The notes under the pieces: model-generated | Told to the model about the DNA's origin: nothing | The model's input: only the letters and a program-made list of their open reading frames with translations | Database searches by the model: none | Position numbers and translations under genes: made by a program | Source of the DNA: Streptosporangiaceae bacterium | Lineage (GTDB): Bacteria; Actinomycetota; Actinomycetes; Streptosporangiales; Streptosporangiaceae | Direction: 5' to 3' | NCBI GenBank assembly: GCA_019245115.1 | Contig: JAFARZ010000041.1 | Coordinates: 1 to 38,796 of the forward strand | Length of the DNA: 38,796 bases | In this document: piece after piece, positions 32,322 through 38,796 of the stretch | Numbering within the stretch: the first letter of the stretch is position 1 | Layout: each line of letters begins with the position of its first letter

Positions 32322-33150
32322 CTGAGTCCCCGCGGCGAGCGCCAGCGAGCTTCGCGGTCGCCCAGCCGCGGAGGGCCTTCATGGCCCTCCCGGCCGGGCG
32401 AATCAAACGGCGAGAAGCGTCGCGGGCCGGGGGGGTCCGGGGGGGTTGGTGTTTACCCCCCCGGAAAAACACAGCGACAACGTCGATGAGCTGGCGGGCG
32501 CGATGAAGCTGGGCTTTCAGGTCGGTGCCAGTGGCCCGGTGGGCCAGGTCTACTTCGACCTCGGTGATCCGCATCCCTTTGCGGAGCAGGTCGATGGTCA
32601 TCGCGGTTTCCACCCCAAAGCCGTGCGCGAGCGGCCGCGCGGCCTCGAAGGCGGCCCTGGTCAGGCAGCGCTGGCCGTTCAGCGGTTGCCTGGGCTGCCA
32701 GCCGGTGGCGCGCCGGATGCCGGCCCCGGAAAAGCCGACCACCAGGCCGTGACCGCCGAGCTTGACCGTGGTCGTGAACACCGCGATCGTCATGTCCGCC
32801 GTGCCCGCCAGCACCGGCTCGATCAACGGCCCCGCGCGGCCGGCCGTCTCGCCGAGATCCGCGTCGAGGAACAGCAGATGTCGCTGGCCATGTCCATCCC
32901 GCTGTTCCAGCAGGCGGGCCGCCTCGGCGCCGGTCTCCATGGCGGCGCCCTTGCCCCGGCTCCTGGCGTGGCGCATGACCGCCGCGCCCGCCTTCTCCGC
33001 GCGAACCGCCGTATCGTCGCGAGACCCGTCGTCGACCACAACGACGAAGGCGACGCCGGGCAGCCCGATCGCCGCCGAAACCGTGGCCTGAATGCGGTCC
33101 GCCTCGTTCCGCGCCGGGATGACGACCGCTACTTCACCCGCCTGTGGCAT
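32308..33150 (-). CDS. GT2-family glycosyltransferase
   Basis: 280 residues from ATG 33150. GT-A fold: VAVVIPARNEADRIQATVSA, VVVVDDGSRDDTA, the metal-binding LFLDADLGET and LNGQRCLTRAAFEAA. It resembles the polyprenol-phosphate or glucosyl-3-phosphoglycerate group; sugar donor not clear. Homology ends near VAVFFRGG, then 45 residues (HQPPRTPPARDASRRLIRPA) are encoded by a G-tract hairpin (32436-32465) and after, and may be non-native. Together with the next gene it probably makes and uses a lipid-linked sugar. Confidence 0.88.
   Translation of the reverse strand: MPQAGEVAVVIPARNEADRIQATVSAAIGLPGVAFVVVVDDGSRDDTAVRAEKAGAAVMRHARSRGKGAAMETGAEAARLLEQRDGHGQRHLLFLDADLGETAGRAGPLIEPVLAGTADMTIAVFTTTVKLGGHGLVVGFSGAGIRRATGWQPRQPLNGQRCLTRAAFEAARPLAHGFGVETAMTIDLLRKGMRITEVEVDLAHRATGTDLKAQLHRARQLIDVVAVFFRGGKHQPPRTPPARDASRRLIRPAGRAMKALRGWATAKLAGARRGDSGGRK
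32436..32465. repeat. G7/C7 hairpin within GT2 3' part
   Basis: Perfect stem TCCGGGGGGG (32436-32445) / CCCCCCCGGA (32456-32465), 10-base loop; another G7 tract is just before it. Long G runs may be prone to slippage. Confidence 0.65.
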
Positions 33151-33191
33151 GGGCTTGATCCTAGGCGGGATCAGTTGCTTCTACACACGCC

Positions 33192-33542
33192 TCAGTTGCG
33201 CGGCACTACGGTCTGCGCCGGTTCGACGTCATCCACCAGGGTGAATACCGAGTCGAGGCCGGTCACCTGCAAGATCTTCCGCACCGCCGGCTTGGGCCTG
33301 GCGATTTCCAGCTCGCCGCCACGCTCGCGTGCGCGTCGCAGGCACGAGAGCAGCACATTCATGCCAGTTGAGTCGCAGAACTCGACTCCAGACATGTCAA
33401 CCACAATCCTGGCGGGCTTGCCGTCGGCGATCAGCGCCGCGAGCTCGCCATGCAGCCGCGGAGCGGTATAGAGGTCGATTTCTCCGGAAATGGTCACGAT
33501 CGTGTGATCATCGTGAGACCGACTCGAGACATTTAGCTCCAC
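33192..33542 (-). CDS. Anti-anti-sigma factor (STAS domain)
   Basis: 116 residues from GTG 33542. A single STAS domain: VTISGEIDLYTAPRLHGELA, RIVVDMSGVEFCDSTGMNVL, with the phosphorylatable Ser58 in the conserved DST. Such proteins, in the RsbV/SpoIIAA manner, are phosphorylated by a HATPase anti-sigma kinase and free a sigma factor when dephosphorylated. The kinase-like gene at 34984-35418 lies two genes upstream on the same strand. Confidence 0.92.
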   Translation of the reverse strand: MELNVSSRSHDDHTIVTISGEIDLYTAPRLHGELAALIADGKPARIVVDMSGVEFCDSTGMNVLLSCLRRARERGGELEIARPKPAVRKILQVTGLDSVFTLVDDVEPAQTVVPRN

Positions 33543-33619
33543 GTGCGGAACCTTACCGTGCCACGCGGAAAGAAGCCAGACCGCTACGCTCAGTGCAAGA
33601 AAAGTTCACAGTTCGTTAG

Positions 33620-33641
33620 CGGGGGGAGCCGTCCCCCCGCA
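33620..33641 (-). terminator. G6/C6 hairpin between ADI-like gene and STAS gene
   Basis: GCGGGGGGA (33620-33628) pairs with TCCCCCCGC (33633-33641), loop GCCG. It lies 11 bases past the ADI-like stop; a terminator or attenuator before the STAS gene. Same style as the hairpins at 30287 and 32436. Confidence 0.6.
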
Positions 33642-33651
33642 CCCCCGCGGG

Positions 33652-34917
33652 CTAGCTGGTCGCGAGCAGATGGCCTGGTTCCGGCAGGCGGCTGCGCGGT
33701 ACCGGTGAGCTCCACTCATCCGGCAGCACCGCTGGATCTCGCGCGATTGGGCAGCACATGCTGCGTGGCCCGCCGCGGGCGCCGCCAAGCTCGCTGGCCG
33801 GCACCCGGATCACTTCGACACCGCACTCCTGGAGCCTGGCGTTGGTGGTGACGTTTCGTTCGTGCGAGACCACCAGCCGAGGCCCGAGCGCGAGCACGTT
33901 GCCCGCGTCGTCCCATTGCCCTCGGCTGGCCACCGGATCGAGATCCGTCTCCACCAGGCGGAGCCGGTCCACCCCGATGGCGTCGGCCATCGCGCCGAGA
34001 AAGGCCTGCAGGTGTGATACGCGCAGCCCGTCACCTCGCGGCGTGATGGCGCGCGCGGTCAGGGAATACGCGGTCGCGGGCCGCATCAGCACCGTATCGA
34101 CGTCCAGCATCGTGCAGATGGTGTCGAGCCTGGTCGTCCGCTGCCTGCAATTCAGTCCTACGGCCAGCACGGTGTGCGCCAGCCCTGCGTCGAAAACCCG
34201 GCGGGCCAGCCGTTCCACTCCGGGCGGTGCGGTCTGCCCGCTGCAGCCGACCGCGATCACGCCGGGCGCGGCGAGCACGACATCGCCGCCGTCCAGCGGC
34301 TCCAGGTCGGCCGAGTACAGCATCTTGGTGCCCGCGAACAACGGATGATGCCTGTAGATCACCTCAGCGAGCAGCGCTTCCCGGCGTCTGCCGCGCGCCA
34401 CCGGGCTGGCGACGGCGACCCGGTCACCAATCCAGACACTCAAGTCGCGGACGAACACCAGGTTAGGCAGCGGATCGATAATGAAATCCGTTGGTCCGAG
34501 CAACTGGTAGACGGCTCCTCGGCCGGCCCGGAACTCACCGGCCGCCAGACCACAGATCAGCACTTCGGCGAGCGTCTCGGGATCGAGCCCGTCCAGATGG
34601 TGCCGCACCTGCCCGGCAAGTTCGTCGCCGAGCACCGCCGAACCGAGCGCGGCGGCGATGGCCTGCTGCCTGGCCGACCCGTACTCCAGCACGTCCTGTA
34701 GTAGCTCGGTGAGATAGAGGACCTGCACCCCGTGGTCGCGCAGCACCGCGGCCAAGCCATCGTGCTCCTGCCGCGCCCGCTCCGCCCATGGGATTCCCGC
34801 GAAGAGCAGGCGGCCGGCGTCGCGCGGAGCCACTCGTTTCAGTTCGGCGCCCGGTCGATGGATGATAACGCTACGTAGCCGACCGACCTCGCTGTCCGCT
34901 CCCTGGAATCGTGACAC
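33652..34917 (-). CDS. Arginine deiminase homologue, probably catalytically inactive
   Basis: 421 residues, ADI length, start GTG 34917 with GGGGGAT upstream. The ADI family is clear from VGRLRSVIIHRPGAELKRVA, LLFAGIPWAERARQEHD, PNLVFVRDLS and ASELGGARGGPRSM. Using known Pseudomonas ADI numbering, spacing aligns well and shows: nucleophile Cys406 is Ser386 (GGPRSMCCP for GGPRCM); His278 is Arg263 (RLDT for HLDT); Arg243 is Gln228 (SGQT for SERT); Glu224 is Asp209 (DGGD for EGGD). Asp166 (Asp158), Asp280 (Asp265) and Arg401 (Arg381) remain. Arginine hydrolysis by the known mechanism is therefore unlikely. It may bind arginine or another guanidine compound as a sensor, or catalyse something else. 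No arcB/arcC genes are near. Confidence 0.88.
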   Translation of the reverse strand: MSRFQGADSEVGRLRSVIIHRPGAELKRVAPRDAGRLLFAGIPWAERARQEHDGLAAVLRDHGVQVLYLTELLQDVLEYGSARQQAIAAALGSAVLGDELAGQVRHHLDGLDPETLAEVLICGLAAGEFRAGRGAVYQLLGPTDFIIDPLPNLVFVRDLSVWIGDRVAVASPVARGRRREALLAEVIYRHHPLFAGTKMLYSADLEPLDGGDVVLAAPGVIAVGCSGQTAPPGVERLARRVFDAGLAHTVLAVGLNCRQRTTRLDTICTMLDVDTVLMRPATAYSLTARAITPRGDGLRVSHLQAFLGAMADAIGVDRLRLVETDLDPVASRGQWDDAGNVLALGPRLVVSHERNVTTNARLQECGVEVIRVPASELGGARGGPRSMCCPIARDPAVLPDEWSSPVPRSRLPEPGHLLATS

Positions 34918-34983
34918 CTGAATCCCCCGAACTGTCTGTCCTCTACCGGGTGGAAGCCATCCCCCGGAGTCCCCCTGGCTCCG

Positions 34984-35418
34984 CTAGCCGGTGGCCGTGC
35001 CCGCTGGGACGAAAAACTGAGCGGTCTTGGGGCACGAAACCTCCGCCCAGACGGTTGTGCCCTCGTCGTCGTAGCGAGTCCCCCAGTGCCGAGACAGCCG
35101 GGACACGATCCGCAAGCCGCGGCCGCCGGTCGTGGACTGGCTCAGCTGTCCGACCTCGGGAAGGGTTGGTCCACCGCCGTCCTTTACCGAGATCCGCACC
35201 GCTCCACTGCCCAGTTGCCACGCGACCCGGATCGTCGCACCCGGCAGCGGCCGCGCATGACGCAGCGCATTGCTGAACAGTTCGCTGATGACCACGGCGG
35301 CGTCGCTGATAGCTGCCTCATAAATCCCCGCCGCCACCAGGTCCGACACCAAGCGACGCCGTGCAACACTGGCACTTGAGGCCGCGAATGGAAGCAGTAG
35401 GACGCTCGACTTACTCAC
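34984..35418 (-). CDS. HATPase anti-sigma-kinase-like protein (RsbW type)
   Basis: 144 residues from GTG 35418; frame is open upstream to 35682 but shows no homology there. GHKL ATPase motifs: N box ELFSNALRHA (46-55), G1 VKDGGG (78-83) and G2 GGRGLRIV (98-105). Such single-domain actinomycete proteins phosphorylate STAS antagonists and bind sigma factors. Followed 66 bases later by the ADI-like gene and then the STAS gene, so a partner-switching set is likely. The ribosome site GGGAG directly abuts the GTG, so the start may be a little upstream. Confidence 0.85.
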   Translation of the reverse strand: MSKSSVLLLPFAASSASVARRRLVSDLVAAGIYEAAISDAAVVISELFSNALRHARPLPGATIRVAWQLGSGAVRISVKDGGGPTLPEVGQLSQSTTGGRGLRIVSRLSRHWGTRYDDEGTTVWAEVSCPKTAQFFVPAGTATG

Positions 35419-35642
35419 CTCCCTGCCAGCCCTGAAACCCCTGCCAGCCCTAGAGTGCCTGCCGGTCTCAGCCTTGCCAGGGCTGGGACCCGCTACGAGC
35501 GGAAATGCCCCGTGCACGTGCCACGGAAACACGCGAACCGGGTAGATATCTGAACGGTAACGGAGACTTCGGCAAACTCCTGGTGGCATCGGTCGCTGCC
35601 ATGGGCACGGTAACGTCTCCACGTGAACGTTGTGAGCCGCGC

Positions 35643-36710
35643 ATGAGGGAGCGAGCACGTCAGCAAGGCGGCCCAGGCACACTGACCGATGACCTGGCGG
35701 TATCTGACTCGTCCGCCCAGGACACCGCCGCCGAGGCAGCGTCGGGCGAGTCGCTGGCTGAGCTTGCCGCCAAGTACAAGCTCCGGCCGAGCGCCGCCCG
35801 CCCTGGCGTTTTCGCGTACGCCGCGCAACTCTGGGAGCGACGCCACTTCATCATGGGCTTCGCGACAGCCCGCAACGTCGCTATGTACACCGAGGCCCGG
35901 CTCGGTCAGCTCTGGCAGGTCCTGACCCCGCTGCTGAACGCGGCGGTCTACTACCTGATCTTCGGCAAGATCCTGGACACCAGCCGTGGCGTGCCCAACT
36001 TCATCGCGTTCCTGATCACCGGCATCTTCATCTGGAACTTCACCCAGCGCTCGTTCATCACCGCGTCCCGGGTGATGCCGGACAGCCTGCCGCTGATCCG
36101 GGCGCTGCCGTTCCCGCGCGGGTGCCTGCCGATCGGCTATGTGCTCATCGAGTTGCAGCAGCTAGCCATGTCGATGATCATCCTGATCGCCATCGTGCTC
36201 GGCACCCGCGAGCCGCTGACCTGGTACTGGCTTCTCGCCATCCCCGCCCTGGCGCTGCAGGCGGTGTTCAACACGGGCATGGCCCTGTTCCTCGCCAGGC
36301 TGGGCGCCGGCGCGGACGACTTCGGCCAGCTCATGCCGTTCCTGGTCCGGACCTGGATGTACGCATCCGGCGTGATGTTCAGCATCCAGACGGTGTCCTC
36401 GCTGCGCAACCACCCGACCCTCACGTACCTGCTCCAGATCAATCCCGCCGCGGTCTACATCAGCCTGGTGCGCAACGCCATCCTCAGCTCACAGCGGGCG
36501 GCCTGGCCCGGCAGCAAGCCGTACAACGCGGACCTGTGCCACCTGTACCACACTGCGACCAAGGGCAAGGCGCTCCTTGACAGCGCGTACTGCCACGGCG
36601 CGGTCTCGATGAACGGCCTGTGGCTGTGGGGAGCCGGCTGGGCGGTGCTCGCCATGGTGGTCGGTTTCGTATTCTTCTGGCAGGCGGAAACGAGGTACGG
36701 ACGTGGCTGA
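35643..36710 (+). CDS. ABC-2 type polysaccharide exporter, membrane subunit
   Basis: 355 residues from ATG 35643 (ribosome site weak; the frame is open from 35505). After a 60-residue cytoplasmic N-terminus come six helices: LGQLWQVLTPLLNAAVYYLI FG, then FIAFLITGIFIWNFTQRSFI, SLPLIRALPFPRGCLPIGYV and so on. ABC2_membrane family of the TagG/Wzm kind, exporting teichoic-acid-like or other lipid-linked polysaccharides. Extra external residues (PGSKPYNADLCHLYHTATKG) lie before the last helix. The next gene overlaps by 8 bases and is the ATPase. Confidence 0.92.
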   Translation: MRERARQQGGPGTLTDDLAVSDSSAQDTAAEAASGESLAELAAKYKLRPSAARPGVFAYAAQLWERRHFIMGFATARNVAMYTEARLGQLWQVLTPLLNAAVYYLIFGKILDTSRGVPNFIAFLITGIFIWNFTQRSFITASRVMPDSLPLIRALPFPRGCLPIGYVLIELQQLAMSMIILIAIVLGTREPLTWYWLLAIPALALQAVFNTGMALFLARLGAGADDFGQLMPFLVRTWMYASGVMFSIQTVSSLRNHPTLTYLLQINPAAVYISLVRNAILSSQRAAWPGSKPYNADLCHLYHTATKGKALLDSAYCHGAVSMNGLWLWGAGWAVLAMVVGFVFFWQAETRYGRG

Positions 36711-37551
36711 GCTTGCTGTGACAACAACAGCCGACCAGTCCTCCCAGATGTCCAAGCCGACCGTGGTGGTCGACGACCTGCACGTGGTGTACCGGGTCTA
36801 TGGCGCGGGCGGCGACAAGGGGACGGCGGCAACCGCGCTGATGCGCGTGCTGAAGCGCCAGCGACGTCCGTCGGTCCGCGAGGTCCACGCCATCCGGGGC
36901 GTCTCGTTCGTCGTGTACCACGGTGACGCGATCGGCATCATCGGCAGGAACGGGTCCGGGAAGTCGACGCTGCTACAGGCCATCGCGGGCCTGCTTCCGC
37001 CGGAACAGGGCTGCGTCTACACCAGTGGCCAGGCGGCGCTGCTGGGTGTGAACGCGGCGCTGCTCGACGACCTCACTGGCGAGCGCAACGTGGTACTTGG
37101 CTGTCTCGCCATGGGCATGACCCCGCAGGAGACCAAGGACCGCTTCCAGTCCATCGTTGACTTCTCCGGGGTCGGCAACTTCATCGACTATCCGATGCGG
37201 ACATACTCCACCGGAATGGCGCAGCGGCTGCGGTTCTCCATCGCGTCCGCCAAGAGCCACGAGATCCTGATGATCGACGAAGCGCTGGCCACCGGAGACG
37301 CGAACTTCCGCGCCAAGAGCCACGAACGGATCATGCAGCTACGCCGCGAGGCAGGCACGGTCTTCCTGGTCGCCCACAACCTCGCCGAGATCGAAGCCAG
37401 CTGCAACCGCGTCATCTGGCTGGAAAAAGGAAAAATCATGATGCAGGGCACCGACGTCCCCGGCATCGTCGACGAATACCTGAAAGCCACCGGCGGCGAA
37501 CCCCGCAAGCGCGACAAGCCCCCCACAACCGACCACACCGCCCAATCCTGA
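36703..37551 (+). CDS. ABC polysaccharide exporter, ATPase subunit
   Basis: 282 residues from GTG 36703. TagH/Wzt-like ATPase: Walker A GRNGSGKS (81-88), signature YSTGMAQRL (168-176), Walker B ILMIDEAL (188-195) and switch His225 in LVAHN. The insertion DKGTAATALMRVLKRQRRPS near residue 40-58 is typical of the polysaccharide export group. It lacks a Wzt carbohydrate-binding C-terminal domain, ending with a short charged tail (GGEPRKRDKPPTTDHT). Works with the overlapping upstream permease. Confidence 0.93.
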   Translation: MAELAVTTTADQSSQMSKPTVVVDDLHVVYRVYGAGGDKGTAATALMRVLKRQRRPSVREVHAIRGVSFVVYHGDAIGIIGRNGSGKSTLLQAIAGLLPPEQGCVYTSGQAALLGVNAALLDDLTGERNVVLGCLAMGMTPQETKDRFQSIVDFSGVGNFIDYPMRTYSTGMAQRLRFSIASAKSHEILMIDEALATGDANFRAKSHERIMQLRREAGTVFLVAHNLAEIEASCNRVIWLEKGKIMMQGTDVPGIVDEYLKATGGEPRKRDKPPTTDHTAQS

Positions 37552-37679
37552 CAATTCACCACATTAACCCCATCGTCCGCCGAGGCGAGCCTCCCCAGCA
37601 GCGACCCACCGCCCACACCGTCCCCCCCGGTCACAGATACCCCACCAGATCTGCCCACGTCGCGGAAGATTAGAGCCCC

Positions 37680-37704
37680 CCGGAAAAAAGGCGCCGCTTT
37701 CCGG
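37680..37704 (+). terminator. Possible terminator after ABC exporter
   Basis: CCGGAAA (37680-37686) pairs with TTTCCGG (37698-37704); the loop contains a further GGCGCC palindrome. 128 bases past the ATPase stop. Confidence 0.35.
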
Positions 37705-37832
37705 CACCCTTGCCTCCACGAGACCCCAAACTTCCACGCCTCACCCCTCACCAACCCGGACACATCCCGAAATGTCGGGCGCAGACCGAGCGACGGTACG
37801 GTGGCCGCACGCAAAAGGGACGAGGGCGGAGG

Positions 37833-37895
37833 CACAAGCCGGCAGGAGACGCAGACACAAGCCGGCAGGAGACGCAGACACAAGCCGGCGGGGGG
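37833..37895. repeat. Tandem 23-base repeat
   Basis: A 23-base unit starting CACAAGCCGGCAGG occurs exactly at 37833-37855 and 37856-37878, and in part from 37879. Confidence 0.85.
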
Positions 37896-38013
37896 GCGGA
37901 GACCCAGGCCGACAGGGGGGCGGAGCTGCATTGGCGCGGCGGGAAGCAGCCGCTGAAACAGCAGCCCCATCGGCCTCGCTGCCGGGGTAACCGGCATCGC
38001 GACGACAGATGCC

Positions 38014-38340
38014 GCGCGACCGCGAGGGCACGCGACGAACAGGGGCGCCAAACAGCAGCGCCGCAGACGCAAAGCAGCGCAGACGGCACGCGACCGCGAG
38101 GGCACGCGACGGACAGGGGCGCCGCGGACGGAAAGCGCGCGGACGGAAAGCGACCGCGAGGGCAGGCGACGGACAGGGGGCGCCGAACAGTAGCGCCGCA
38201 GACGCAAAGCAGCGCAGACGGAAAGCGCGCGGACGGAAAGCAGCGCAGACGGCACGCGACCGCGAGGGCAGGCGACGGACAGGGGGCGCCGAACAGTAGC
38301 GCCGCAGACGCAAAGCGGCACGGGCGGCACGCGACCGCGG
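38014..38340. repeat. Minisatellite-like compound repeats
   Basis: A core of the form GCGACCGCGAGGGCA-CGCGAC recurs near 38014, 38089, 38150, 38256 and, decayed, 38330. Bases 38150-38210 and 38256-38316 are identical over 61 bases (106-base offset). A second unit GACGGAAAGCGCGCGGACGG occurs at 38127 and 38217. Confidence 0.85.
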
Positions 38341-38451
38341 GGAACGGGGATCGGGCCGCGGAAAGCGGCGCGGCGACGAGGGCCGTGCGCTGGAGCGGCC
38401 GGCTCGGCGGGGGTGCGCCCGGCCAGGCGGGGTGCGGCCGGCTCGGCGGGG

Positions 38452-38796
38452 CTAGGTGGGAGGTGTGGGGGCGGGGGACTTCGGGGGTGCGGGAGGCGTC
38501 AGGGCGGTGGCGAGGGGCGGGTTTGCCGCTGGCGTGGGGGAAGCGGGGTGCAGGCGCAGGCGCATCGTGGTGCCGATATTGGGGCGGGACCGGGCGGTGA
38601 CTTCGCCGTTCTGGGCGCGGGCCAGGCGGCGGACGATGAACAGGCCTATGCCTACGCCGCCGAAGCGGCGGCGGTCGCCGGTCTCGCCCTGGACGAACCG
38701 GTCGAATATGCGCTCTAGGTCGCTGTCCGGTATGCCGATGCCTTCGTCCTCGACCGTGATCTCGATCCAGCCGCCCACGACACGGGCCCTCAGATG
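38452..38796 (-). CDS. Sensor histidine kinase, C-terminal part (5' end outside window)
   Basis: 114 codons from the window edge to TAG at 38452. It is the end of a HATPase_c domain: WIEITVEDEGIGIPDSDLER (G1 with DEGIGIP), F box IFDRFVQGE, G2 GGVGIGLFIVRRLARAQNGE and GTTMRLRL. The N box, HisKA and sensor parts lie beyond the window. The last 35 residues are Pro/Thr/Ala-rich (LATALTPPAPPKSPAPTPPT) and unlike a kinase core. The response regulator is not in the window. Confidence 0.92.
   Translation of the reverse strand, partial: HLRARVVGGWIEITVEDEGIGIPDSDLERIFDRFVQGETGDRRRFGGVGIGLFIVRRLARAQNGEVTARSRPNIGTTMRLRLHPASPTPAANPPLATALTPPAPPKSPAPTPPT

Larger units (their letters stand above)
37552..38451. 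other. Non-coding region with repeats between ABC exporter and kinase
   Basis: 900 bases without a convincing gene. Long open frames on both strands (e.g. minus 37188-38330, plus 37710-38600) come from repeats and lack of A+T, and have no ribosome sites or homology. Contents are the terminator candidate and the tandem repeats listed separately. Confidence 0.6.

Noticed and set aside
37188..38330. 380-residue minus-strand open frame over the repeats
   Set aside because: It overlaps the ABC ATPase gene, consists of translated DNA repeats (Arg/Ser/Val/Pro), and has no ribosome site or homology.
38014..38340. CRISPR array
   Set aside because: Repeats are irregular in spacing (61-106 bases), the spacers are themselves repeated, and no cas gene is present.
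37710..38600. 296-residue plus-strand open frame over the repeats
   Set aside because: Arg/Gly/Thr-rich translation of the same repeats; it overlaps the histidine kinase end antisense; no start signal.

Overview
The window is a high-G+C actinomycete chromosome segment, most likely from Streptosporangiales or a near relative. The evidence is by eye: GTG/TTG starts with GGAGG-type ribosome sites, a bacterial proteasome activator (Bpa), SigE-family sigma factor, Scr1-type XRE/DUF6879 regulators, DUF1707, and an EspI-like ParA ATPase. I ran no composition or database search.

Layout. 1-1895 is a large-subunit catalase (cut by the window start), divergent from a MarR regulator, followed by a DUF1707 protein and two secreted proteins, one with HAF repeats. 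5733-8222 looks like a cell-envelope stress locus: two BlaI-type operators, blaI, an M56 metalloprotease with a collagen-like insert, and a cis-prenyltransferase. 8298-10060 holds an unknown gene, an A+T-rich stretch and an IS256 remnant. ArsR and an atypical NRAMP transporter follow (10062-12119). 12235-14449 has a membrane-anchored protein, three palindromes, a decayed transposase-like gene and a small secreted protein. 14527-17758 is regulatory: a five-gene minus-strand XRE/DUF6879 cluster, divergent from a DUF433 antitoxin whose toxin is cut short.

Two tRNA-Ser genes (17928-18019, anticodon GCT; 26106-26195, anticodon TGA) bracket an acyl-CoA ligase, a SigE-family sigma factor, a DPBB-like/MauE-like gene pair, an AAA ATPase, CtaG and a secreted protein. 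After them come the EspI-like ParA, quinone oxidoreductase, Bpa, and a long minus-strand run read in the order anti-sigma kinase-like protein, arginine deiminase-like protein, STAS antagonist, GT2 glycosyltransferase, polytopic glycosyltransferase, DUF4446, PheA. The right end has a polysaccharide ABC exporter, a 500-base minisatellite-like repeat region and a partial histidine kinase.

The most notable points are: an arginine deiminase homologue lacking the catalytic Cys and His, set between two partner-switching regulators; BlaI operators shared with a HAF-repeat secreted protein; an NRAMP protein with altered metal-site motifs next to ArsR; a secreted DPBB-like protein coupled to a MauE-like membrane protein; a truncated toxin; and several genes whose reading frames run through into their neighbours (sigma into fadD, parA into tRNA-Ser, glycosyltransferase into DUF4446), with G-tract hairpins at gene ends.
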